A DNA stretch of 22,185 nt from an uncultured Jannaschia sp. (lineage in GTDB: Bacteria > Pseudomonadota > Alphaproteobacteria > Rhodobacterales > Rhodobacteraceae). Shown here piece after piece: positions 15,775 through 22,185 of this stretch. Both the position numbers and the translations under genes were made by a program. Where the stretch lies: the NCBI GenBank assembly GCA_937916365.1, contig CALFSY010000137.1:1-22185 (forward strand), in the 5' to 3' direction. Every line of letters begins with the position of its first letter. Within the stretch, counting starts at the first letter, position 1. The notes beneath the pieces are model-generated. The model searched no databases. It worked only from the letters and a program-made list of their open reading frames with translations, and was not told where the DNA came from.

Positions 15775-15804
15775 ATGAGCCAAAAGGAAAAGAACGCGCT
15801 ATGA
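15775..15804 (+). other. Nine-codon upstream reading frame overlapping the ctpA start
   Basis: An ATG at 15775 opens a nine-codon frame (MSQKEKNAL) whose TGA overlaps the ctpA ATG in an ATGA arrangement (15801-15804). The AAGGAAAAG that serves ctpA as ribosome-binding site lies inside it. Its own ribosome-binding site is weak (AGAGAA). It could couple translation or be chance. Confidence 0.2.
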
Positions 15805-17126
15805 AAAAGCTGATTGTTGCGGCCATCGTAGGCCTTGCCGGTGGGGTGTTATTTAGCACGCAAATGGTGGGCACCTTAATCGCGCAAGAGGGGCGCAATA
15901 CCGCATCCGTTTACGAACAGCTTGATCTTTTTGGCGATATTTTTGAACGCATCCGCGAAAACTATGTCGAAGACGTGGACGAAGCGGCGTTGATTGAGGC
16001 GGCCATCAACGGAATGTTAATCTCGCTTGATCCACACTCCAGCTATCTGCCCCCTCGTGATTTTGATTCGATGCAGGTTCAAACCCGTGGCGAATTCGGC
16101 GGTTTGGGCATCGAAGTCACGCAAGAGGACGGTTTTGTGCGCGTCATTACCCCGATGGACGATACCCCCGCGATGGAAGCGGGGGTCGAGGCAGGCGATT
16201 TCATCACTCATGTGGATGGTGAGGCGTTGCTGGGCCTGACGTTGGAACAGGCGGTTGATTTAATGCGCGGGCCGGTTGGATCGGAAATCATCGTGACCAT
16301 CGTGCGCGACGGGGCCGAAGAACCCTTTGATGTAACCATTGTCCGCGATGTCATTCGTTTAACGGCGGTGCGCCACCGGTTAGAGGGCAACACAGCCATT
16401 TTGCGGGTGTCCACCTTTAACGATCAAACATACCCAAACCTGGAAGAAGGTCTAAATGAAATGATGGCCGAGGTCGGGGGCGCGGAAAACCTAAATGGTG
16501 TTGTGTTGGACCTGCGTAATAATCCAGGCGGTCTTTTGACCGAGGCGATTCGCGTCACAGACGCCTTTTTGGAACAAGGCGAAATTGTATCAACCCGCGG
16601 CCGCAATCCAGAAGACGGCGAACGATACAACGCAACCGCCGGTGATCTTATCAATGGAATGCCTTTGGTGGTGCTTATCAATGGGGGGTCGGCATCGGCC
16701 TCTGAAATCGTGGCCGGCGCGTTGCAGGACCACCGGCGCGCGGTGGTTGTGGGCACAAATTCATTTGGCAAAGGATCGGTGCAATCCATTATGCCATTGG
16801 CCGGGGATGGGGCGATGCGGTTGACCACATCGTTGTATTACACGCCCTCGGGGCGGTCGATCCAGGCGCTGGGTGTCGCCCCCGATATTTTGGTCGAACA
16901 ACGCGATCCCGTTGAAACCCCCGAAGAAGACGAAGACGTTTCCCGCAATGAGGCCAGCCTGCGCGGCGCAATCGAAAATTCATCCCTGACCGAAGATGAA
17001 TTGCGGCAGTTGGAAGAAGAACGTGACATTGCCGAGGCCTCGGCGCGGTTGCGTAACGACGACTATCAGCTGGCTTATGCGATTGACATTCTAACGGGAC
17101 TTAACGCGCTTGGGCCGCAGAATTGA
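15801..17126 (+). CDS. ctpA: S41-family carboxyl-terminal processing peptidase
   Basis: A periplasmic or membrane-anchored serine protease that trims or degrades proteins from their C-termini; family members process cell-wall hydrolases and activators. The 441-residue protein begins MKKLIVAAIVGLAGGVLFST, a signal or anchor sequence. A PDZ domain spans about 95-170 (GGLGIEVTQEDGFVRVITPM onward). The protease core has LDLRNNPGGLL, the catalytic Ser299 in GGSASASEIVAG and Lys324 in NSFGKGSVQ, 25 residues apart as in CtpA. The tail from about 370 is acidic and likely disordered or helical. The frame extends upstream to 15699, but this would bury the signal peptide. The ribosome-binding site AAGGAAAAG lies just before the ATG. 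rppH overlaps its stop. Confidence 0.95.
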   Translation: MKKLIVAAIVGLAGGVLFSTQMVGTLIAQEGRNTASVYEQLDLFGDIFERIRENYVEDVDEAALIEAAINGMLISLDPHSSYLPPRDFDSMQVQTRGEFGGLGIEVTQEDGFVRVITPMDDTPAMEAGVEAGDFITHVDGEALLGLTLEQAVDLMRGPVGSEIIVTIVRDGAEEPFDVTIVRDVIRLTAVRHRLEGNTAILRVSTFNDQTYPNLEEGLNEMMAEVGGAENLNGVVLDLRNNPGGLLTEAIRVTDAFLEQGEIVSTRGRNPEDGERYNATAGDLINGMPLVVLINGGSASASEIVAGALQDHRRAVVVGTNSFGKGSVQSIMPLAGDGAMRLTTSLYYTPSGRSIQALGVAPDILVEQRDPVETPEEDEDVSRNEASLRGAIENSSLTEDELRQLEEERDIAEASARLRNDDYQLAYAIDILTGLNALGPQN

Positions 17127-17614
17127 CATCGCACGACATCGCGAAACGTCCCTATCGGCGCGGTGTGGGCGTAGTGTTGACCAATACACAAGGGGCCATT
17201 TTTGCCGGACAACGTGCCGATAAAATCACATCGGCCTGGCAAATGCCGCAAGGCGGGATAGAGCCAAACGAAACGCCCCTACAAGCCGCCTATCGTGAAT
17301 TACACGAAGAAACGGGGGTGCAGGCCCAACATGTCACGCACAAGGGCGAAACGGCACAGTGGCTGAACTATGACCTACCTGCGGATATGGCGGCGCGGTT
17401 GTGGGGCGGGCGGTATCGGGGGCAGACCCAAAAATGGATGTGGTTTCAATTAGACGCTCTTGATGATGTGATTGATTTGACGCTTGACGATGTCGAATTT
17501 TCCGCTTGGCGTTGGATGGCGGCGGCCGAACTTTTGACGCGCATTGTGCCCTTCAAACGCGACCTCTATACGGCGGTTTTGGGGGAATTCGGGTTGTTGG
17601 GATTGGGGCGTTGA
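17123..17614 (+). CDS. rppH: RNA pyrophosphohydrolase
   Basis: A Nudix hydrolase that removes pyrophosphate from mRNA 5' ends (or acts on dinucleoside polyphosphates), which can start RNase E-dependent decay. The 163-residue protein has YRRGVGVVLTN, SAWQMPQGGIEPNETPLQAA and the complete Nudix box at residues 44-66 (GX5EX7REUXEEXGU) ending RELHEETGV. The later YRGQTQKWMWFQLD and FSAWRWM are typical of RppH rather than of general Nudix enzymes. The start is a TTG overlapping the ctpA stop (TTGA, 17123-17126), with no separate ribosome-binding site, which implies translational coupling. This is the last gene of the run. Confidence 0.95.
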   Translation: MTSHDIAKRPYRRGVGVVLTNTQGAIFAGQRADKITSAWQMPQGGIEPNETPLQAAYRELHEETGVQAQHVTHKGETAQWLNYDLPADMAARLWGGRYRGQTQKWMWFQLDALDDVIDLTLDDVEFSAWRWMAAAELLTRIVPFKRDLYTAVLGEFGLLGLGR

Positions 17615-17646
17615 TTTTTTATGCTGTGTTGGAAAATGGATGGTGC

Positions 17647-17671
17647 AAAAGAAAACGTTTTCTAAAAAACG
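17647..17671 (-). terminator. AT-rich intrinsic terminator candidate after the Anbu gene
   Basis: On the minus strand, 11 nt after the Anbu stop, CGTTTT-TTAG-AAAACG forms a 6-bp stem that is followed by TTTTCTTTT. The stem is weak because it is mostly A/T. The same DNA contains a perfect 14-nt palindrome, AGAAAACGTTTTCT (17650-17663). It lies in the 68-bp convergent gap between rppH and the Anbu gene. Confidence 0.4.
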
Positions 17672-17682
17672 GATAATTACCC

Positions 17683-18411
17683 CTAATAATCCATCGTGCG
17701 CATAACACCGAACGCATTGCGCAACTGGGTGGACCATTGATCGGAAAATGAACGGAATGCGGCATCGTCGTCGTCGATGCGCCGGTCTTGGCTTAATGCC
17801 AAATACCCCGTGGGCAGCACCGCCAAATCCAACGGCATCCCCACGCTTAGGTTGGATCGCAGCGTGCTGTCCATCGACAGCAACGCCGCAATCACCCCGT
17901 CTTGTAACGGGGTTTCGGGTGTGATGACGCGGTCTAGGATAGGTTTGCCGTATTTGTGTTCGCCAATTTGGAAAAACGGCGCGTCGTCCAAGGCTTCGAT
18001 AAAATTTCCTGCGGCATATATGTGAAACAACCGCGGCACCCCGCCCTGGCGTTCGCCCCCCATGATGATGGAGGCCGACGAATCTTCGCCGCGCGCCACC
18101 AGACCCGCGCCATAGGTTTGTTGAACCTGCTGCATTGTGCGACCCACCAACCGAGCCGCCGCGAACAACGTGGCGCAATTCAACAGGGTTTCGTGATTGT
18201 TGCCGAGTTCGATTTTTTCGTTCAATTCCGAAATAACCGCCTGTGTGATCCCTAAATTACCGGCGGTCATCATCACGATTTGGCGTTCCCCGGGCACGGC
18301 CCAGGTGAATAATTTTTTAACCCTTGAAATGTTATCCATACCTGCATTGGTGCGGGTATCGGCCAAAAACACCATGCCTTCGTTCAATTTCAAAGCAACA
18401 CAATAGGTCAC
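17683..18411 (-). CDS. Anbu-type proteasome-related peptidase (GTG start)
   Basis: The 242-residue protein belongs to the proteasome/HslV-like Anbu (ancestral beta subunit) family. With GTG at 18411 it reads MTYCVALKLNEGMVFLADTR, so loss of Met exposes Thr1. Asp17 (in LADTRTNAG) and Lys at 31-32 match the proteasome catalytic triad positions. TAGNLGITQAVIS and SASIIMGGERQGGVPRLFHI, with later PYGxHKYGKP-like GEHKYGKPILDRVI, fit the family. GAGGA at 18419-18423, 7 nt upstream, supports this start. The frame is open to 18606, but a 65-residue extension would bury the catalytic Thr and overlap the divergent gene. Anbu subunits form ring or lock-washer oligomers, and their substrates are largely unknown. 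The divergent transglutaminase is a usual genomic partner. Confidence 0.93.
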   Translation of the reverse strand: MTYCVALKLNEGMVFLADTRTNAGMDNISRVKKLFTWAVPGERQIVMMTAGNLGITQAVISELNEKIELGNNHETLLNCATLFAAARLVGRTMQQVQQTYGAGLVARGEDSSASIIMGGERQGGVPRLFHIYAAGNFIEALDDAPFFQIGEHKYGKPILDRVITPETPLQDGVIAALLSMDSTLRSNLSVGMPLDLAVLPTGYLALSQDRRIDDDDAAFRSFSDQWSTQLRNAFGVMRTMDY

Positions 18412-18481
18412 GGCGTCATCCTCAATCGGGGCGGTGTGTTGGCCCGCGGGTTTATGTTTTTTATGTCTGATGCTTGTATTG

Positions 18482-18510
18482 CATCGTGGTGTCGTCAAAT
18501 CATCACGATG
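18482..18510. promoter_or_regulatory. Inverted repeat between the divergent Anbu and transglutaminase genes
   Basis: CATCGTG (18482-18488) and CACGATG (18504-18510) are perfect 7-bp arms separated by 15 bp, centred in the 163-bp region between the two divergent start codons. Such a position suits a shared operator controlling both genes. I could not place convincing -35/-10 pairs for either gene, so the role is inferred from symmetry and location only. Confidence 0.35.
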
Positions 18511-18574
18511 GCCATTTCCATGCAAGCCGAAAACCACGTTGCGTAAATTGTTCAACCAACCTAAGCACAACTTT

Positions 18575-21500
18575 ATGACTGTTCGCATAAGCCTTACGCA
18601 TCGCACGCATTACCGATATGATCGCCACGTGCGTCTTGGCCCGCAGACGATACGCCTGCGGCCTGCGCCGCATGTGCGGACGCCGATTGTGTCTTATGCA
18701 CTGGATATTCAACCAAACCAGCATTTTTTGAATTGGCACCAAGATCCGTTTGGCAATTATGAGGCACGGGTCATTATACCCGACCCCACCGATGAATTTA
18801 TCGTGTCGGTCGATCTGATCGCGGATATGGTGGCCGTTAATCCCTTTGATTTCTTTCTGGAAGATAACGCATACTACGCCCCATTCGATTATGCCCCAGA
18901 CCTGCGTGCCGATTTGGCCCCTTACCTGGTGCCGCAGGGACAAGGGACAATGTTTTCCGCATTGGCGCGGGAAGCCATGCGCCATTACCGAACGGCGCGG
19001 GGCGATTTGCGCACCATTGATTATCTGGTGGCGTTAAACCAACGGTTGCAGCGCGACATCGGGTATGTTGTTCGGATGGAACCCGGTATTCAAACGCCCG
19101 AAGAAACATTGAAATTGGCCAAAGGGTCATGCCGCGATAGCACGTGGTTATTGGTGAACCTGCTGCGGCATGTGGGCATCGCGGCGCGGTTTGTATCGGG
19201 CTATCTGGTACAGTTGACCGCCGATGAAAAATCACTAGACGGCCCCACCGGTCCCGCCGCCGATTTTACCGATCTGCACGCCTGGGCCGAGGCTTATATT
19301 CCTGGTGCGGGTTGGATCGGCTTAGATCCCACATCGGGATTATTCGCGGGCGAGGGGCATATTCCGTTGGCCGCCACGCCCAACCCCGGCTCTGCCGCGC
19401 CGATTTTTGGCGGGTTAGAGGCGTCTAAGGTTGAATTTGATGTTGATATGCAGGTGACGCGCCTGCGTGAACCCGCCCGTATCACAAAACCCCTGACCCC
19501 GGCACAGGTTGCCGACATTGACGCCACCGCCGATGCCGTTGATGCCCTGTTACAGGCCGGTGATGTGCGGCTGACCATGGGGGGGGAACCCACGTTTGTA
19601 TCCGCCCGTGACCGCGATGCCGAAGAATGGAACACGGCGGCCATGGGCCCCACCAAACAAGGATATGCTGATCGGTTGGCCCGTGGTCTGCAGCGGCGAT
19701 TCGCACCAGGGGGGCTTTTGATACATGGGCAAGGCAAATGGTATCCAGGCGAACCTTTGCCGCGTTGGGCGCTATCCATCCTATGGCGGCGCGATGGCGC
19801 GCCCTTATGGCAAAACCCCAACCTAATCGCGGATGAAAACGCGGCCCTTTCCCCACCGGATGCCGCAGACGCGCGCCGTTTCATCCATGCGTTGGCCGAA
19901 ACCTTGGGCGTGCCGGGCGATAATGTGCAACCTTTGTTTGAAGATCCCGCGCATTATCTGTTTGAAGAGGCGAATTTGCCCCCCAACCTAACGCCGGCCA
20001 CCAATCAGCTTGAAAATCCCATTGATCGCGCGCGACTGGCCCGGGTGTTCGACCATGGTCTTAGCACACCGGTGGCCATGATTCTTCCCCTACGGCAGGC
20101 CCATGTTACCGCCAACAGGCAAACGGTGACATGGCAATCGGAAAGGTGGCAAACGCGGCGGGGCAAATTATATGCCATCCCCGGCGATAGTGCGGCGGGG
20201 TTTCGGTTACCGCTTAAAGCCTTGCCTTGGGTCAAGGGCGCGCGCACCCCCTATCCCGAAATTTACACGCCCGATCCGTTTCAACCACAACACCCCTTGC
20301 ACCGCCCGCAGGTATCGCAACCACAATCGCGCCCCACGCCCACAGAAACGGGGGATGTTGGCTTACCTTTTGATAACGCAACCACCCCCGTGCGCACGGC
20401 CTTGGTGGCAGAGCCGCGCAACGGGATCCTACATATATTTTTACCCCCGTTGGATTCGGCAGAGGCATTTGTAACCTTAACCGCGGCGGTGGAACACACC
20501 GCCCAAATGTTAGAAACGCCCGTGCGGATCGAAGGGTATCCGCCGCCAAACGACCCGCGATTGAACGAAATCAAGGTCACCCCTGATCCCGCTGTGATAG
20601 AGGTTAACATTCACCCCGCACGCACCTGGCCCGAATTGCGCACCATCACCCGCGATCTGTATGCCGAGGCACGGGCCATCGGGCTGGATACGGCGGGGTT
20701 TCAACTGGATGGTCGCCCGCAAGGGTCCGGCGGCGGGGCGCATATGGTGTTGGGGGGGGCCACGCCCGGCGACAGCCCGTTTTTACGCCGCCCCGATGTG
20801 TTGGGGTCACTTATCCGTTTATGGCAACGTCATCCATCGCTTAGCTACCTTTTCGCAGGCCAATTTATTGGCCCGACCAGCCAAGCACCGAGGTTGGATG
20901 AGGCGCGCACAGACCTAATCGATGATGTTGAATTGGCGCTTGGCCAACTGCCCGGGCCAGAGGCCACAGATTTTCCACCATGGTTGGTGGATCGCGTGCT
21001 GCGCAATCTGTTGGTTGATGCAACGGGCAACACCCACCGTGCCGAAATTTCCATCGACAAACTGTATTCGCCCGATGGGCCTGCGGGGCGGTTGGGGTTG
21101 GTTGAATTTCGCGCGTTTGAAATGCCGCCGCATTGGCACATGACATTGGCACAACATGTGTTGGTGCGCGCTTTGGTTGCTTGGGTCTGGCAACGCCCTG
21201 TGACGGCCCCTTTGCGAAATCATGGCCCGGCCTTGCACGACAAATTCATGTTGCCCGATGTGCTGTGGGCCGATTTTTGCGATCTTCTGGCCGAGCTTAG
21301 CCTGGGCCTGGGCGTGCGAATTGATCCGGAATGGTATCGCGCGCAATTTGATTTTCGTTTTCCAATGCTGGGGCAATTTGAAACCGATGATGTTTTGTGC
21401 GAAATGCGCGCGGCACTTGAACCTTGGCATGTGTTGGGCGAGGAGGGCATAAACACAGGCACAACGCGGTTCGTCGACAGCTCGCTCAACCGGCTGCAGG

Positions 21501-21892
21501 TGCAGGTAAGCGGCAGGTTTGATCCAGACCGCCACACACTGTTGTGCAATTTGCGCCCTGTTCCGTTGCAACCCGTATCGGGGCGGCGCGTTGGGGGGGT
21601 GCGGTTTCGCACTTGGCAACCCGTGTCTGCCCTGCACCCCACCATACCGGCCACCCCAAAATTGACGTTTGATTTGTTTTCCAAGGTCGATGGCCGCGCG
21701 ATTGGCGGGGCAACCTATTGGGCAACCCATCCCGGCGGTCGTAATTTTGAAACCCGCCCCATTAATGCGCGTGAGGCGGAAAGCCGGATACGCCAGCGGT
21801 TCTTTGCGGGCGGGCATTCGGCTGGTCCCATTACCCCCGAAGCCCCGCGTATCAATCCCCATACTCCCTGGACCCTAGATTTAAGACGATAA
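18575..21892 (+). CDS. Transglutaminase-like/DUF2126 protein, Anbu partner
   Basis: A large 1105-residue cytoplasmic protein (no signal peptide). The N-terminus MTVRISLTHRTHYRYDRHVR to about 85 matches the bacterial transglutaminase N-terminal domain. The core follows with Cys186 in AKGSCRDSTWLLVNLLRHVG, His235 in DLHAWAEAYIPGAGWIG and Asp251 in LDPTSGL, an intact catalytic triad. From about 330 comes the DUF2126 region: LTMGGEPTFVSARDRDAEEW, HGQGKWYPGEPLPRWALSIL, then DGRPQGSGGGAHMVLGGATP and YLFAGQFIGPTSQAPRLDEA. The ATG at 18575 was chosen because it begins the family N-terminus; upstream codons to 18434 lie in the divergent regulatory region. Iyer and colleagues predicted that this family works with ATP-grasp and alpha-E proteins in peptide synthesis or tagging. 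No biochemical function is established. Confidence 0.92.
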   Translation: MTVRISLTHRTHYRYDRHVRLGPQTIRLRPAPHVRTPIVSYALDIQPNQHFLNWHQDPFGNYEARVIIPDPTDEFIVSVDLIADMVAVNPFDFFLEDNAYYAPFDYAPDLRADLAPYLVPQGQGTMFSALAREAMRHYRTARGDLRTIDYLVALNQRLQRDIGYVVRMEPGIQTPEETLKLAKGSCRDSTWLLVNLLRHVGIAARFVSGYLVQLTADEKSLDGPTGPAADFTDLHAWAEAYIPGAGWIGLDPTSGLFAGEGHIPLAATPNPGSAAPIFGGLEASKVEFDVDMQVTRLREPARITKPLTPAQVADIDATADAVDALLQAGDVRLTMGGEPTFVSARDRDAEEWNTAAMGPTKQGYADRLARGLQRRFAPGGLLIHGQGKWYPGEPLPRWALSILWRRDGAPLWQNPNLIADENAALSPPDAADARRFIHALAETLGVPGDNVQPLFEDPAHYLFEEANLPPNLTPATNQLENPIDRARLARVFDHGLSTPVAMILPLRQAHVTANRQTVTWQSERWQTRRGKLYAIPGDSAAGFRLPLKALPWVKGARTPYPEIYTPDPFQPQHPLHRPQVSQPQSRPTPTETGDVGLPFDNATTPVRTALVAEPRNGILHIFLPPLDSAEAFVTLTAAVEHTAQMLETPVRIEGYPPPNDPRLNEIKVTPDPAVIEVNIHPARTWPELRTITRDLYAEARAIGLDTAGFQLDGRPQGSGGGAHMVLGGATPGDSPFLRRPDVLGSLIRLWQRHPSLSYLFAGQFIGPTSQAPRLDEARTDLIDDVELALGQLPGPEATDFPPWLVDRVLRNLLVDATGNTHRAEISIDKLYSPDGPAGRLGLVEFRAFEMPPHWHMTLAQHVLVRALVAWVWQRPVTAPLRNHGPALHDKFMLPDVLWADFCDLLAELSLGLGVRIDPEWYRAQFDFRFPMLGQFETDDVLCEMRAALEPWHVLGEEGINTGTTRFVDSSLNRLQVQVSGRFDPDRHTLLCNLRPVPLQPVSGRRVGGVRFRTWQPVSALHPTIPATPKLTFDLFSKVDGRAIGGATYWATHPGGRNFETRPINAREAESRIRQRFFAGGHSAGPITPEAPRINPHTPWTLDLRR

Positions 21893-22053
21893 TCAAACGC
21901 GCCGTGTGAACAGTTACCCCCGCACATAGAAAAAGGTCTTTTATTTGGACGGGTCTTGCCCGATATGGGTGCAATGTTTGAATGTGATGGGCAAGGCGTG
22001 CAAAATCGACTCCTCCCCAACCTTTATGGTTGATATATTTGCCTTGGTTTAAG

Positions 22054-22139
22054 GCGGGCGTGATGGAATGGTAGACATATCAGACTTAAAATCTGAAGGG
22101 GATTTCCCCGTGTGGGTTCGACTCCCACCGCCCGCACCA
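22054..22139 (+). tRNA. tRNA-Leu (anticodon UAA), CCA encoded
   Basis: The 86-nt cloverleaf is complete. The acceptor arms are GCGGGCG (22054-22060) and CGCCCGC (22129-22135), followed by A and an encoded CCA (22137-22139). The anticodon stem TCAGA/TCTGA encloses the loop CTTAAAA, anticodon TAA. The long variable arm GGGG-ATTT-CCCC marks a class II tRNA. The T arm is GTGGG-TTCGACT-CCCAC. It lies 161 bp after the transglutaminase gene. The 46 bases after it, to the window end, show no feature. Confidence 0.97.
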
Positions 22140-22185
22140 TATTTAGAATTGCGTGTATAGAGTGTTTGTAAGGCTTTGAAAGGCT

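Noticed and set aside
20915..21862. 315-codon minus-strand open frame opposite the transglutaminase gene
   Set aside because: It is a shadow of a long coding gene with no domain resemblance or ribosome-binding site. The plus-strand frame is clearly the real gene.
22054..22139. tRNA-Leu as an integration site for a mobile element
   Set aside because: Only 46 bases follow the tRNA, with no integrase or repeat of its 3' end visible.
1..22185. CRISPR arrays, insertion sequences or prophage genes
   Set aside because: No regularly spaced repeats, transposase motifs or phage structural genes were seen on either strand.

Overview
The window looks like chromosomal core-genome DNA from an alphaproteobacterium, most likely of the Rhodobacterales. 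The ribosomal proteins, RpoA, ferrochelatase, SMC, RsfS and RlmH read like members of that order. The run rsfS-rlmH-gpmI-LytM/EnvC-ctpA-rppH is an alphaproteobacterial arrangement. I see no phage, insertion sequence, CRISPR array or obvious island. This taxonomic call comes from remembered family sequences, not from a search.

Layout. Bases 1-836 (minus) hold a TauD/TfdA-type dioxygenase that runs off the left edge and carries a one-base frameshift. Bases 889-3322 (minus) hold rpsM-rpsK-rpoA-rplQ. The usual upstream partners (secY, adk) are absent: rpsM is preceded by a perfect 10-bp hairpin with a T tract and about 490 bp that I cannot assign. Next come pncB (plus), then grxC and a ComF-family gene (minus). 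Divergent from these is an overlapping pair, a degenerate methyltransferase and hemH (plus). smc (minus, 8329-11787) converges on hemH.

A 295-bp divergent region then separates smc from the six-gene run rsfS, rlmH, gpmI, degenerate LytM, ctpA and rppH (plus, 12083-17614). That run has a good sigma70-like promoter, two small hairpins in its leader, and an apparent CTG start for rsfS. The genes are tightly packed, with ATGA or TTGA overlaps, and mix ribosome maturation and silencing, glycolysis, cell-wall or periplasmic proteolysis, and RNA 5'-end processing.

The last region holds an Anbu-type proteasome-like protease (minus) and, divergently, a large transglutaminase/DUF2126 protein (plus), followed by tRNA-Leu(UAA). 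Anbu and this transglutaminase are half of a known but poorly understood gene association whose other usual members are an alpha-E protein and a circularly permuted ATP-grasp. Those partners are not in this window. This is the part closest to an under-described system. The remaining findings are regulatory or start-codon details. I did not find a clearly novel multi-gene system.
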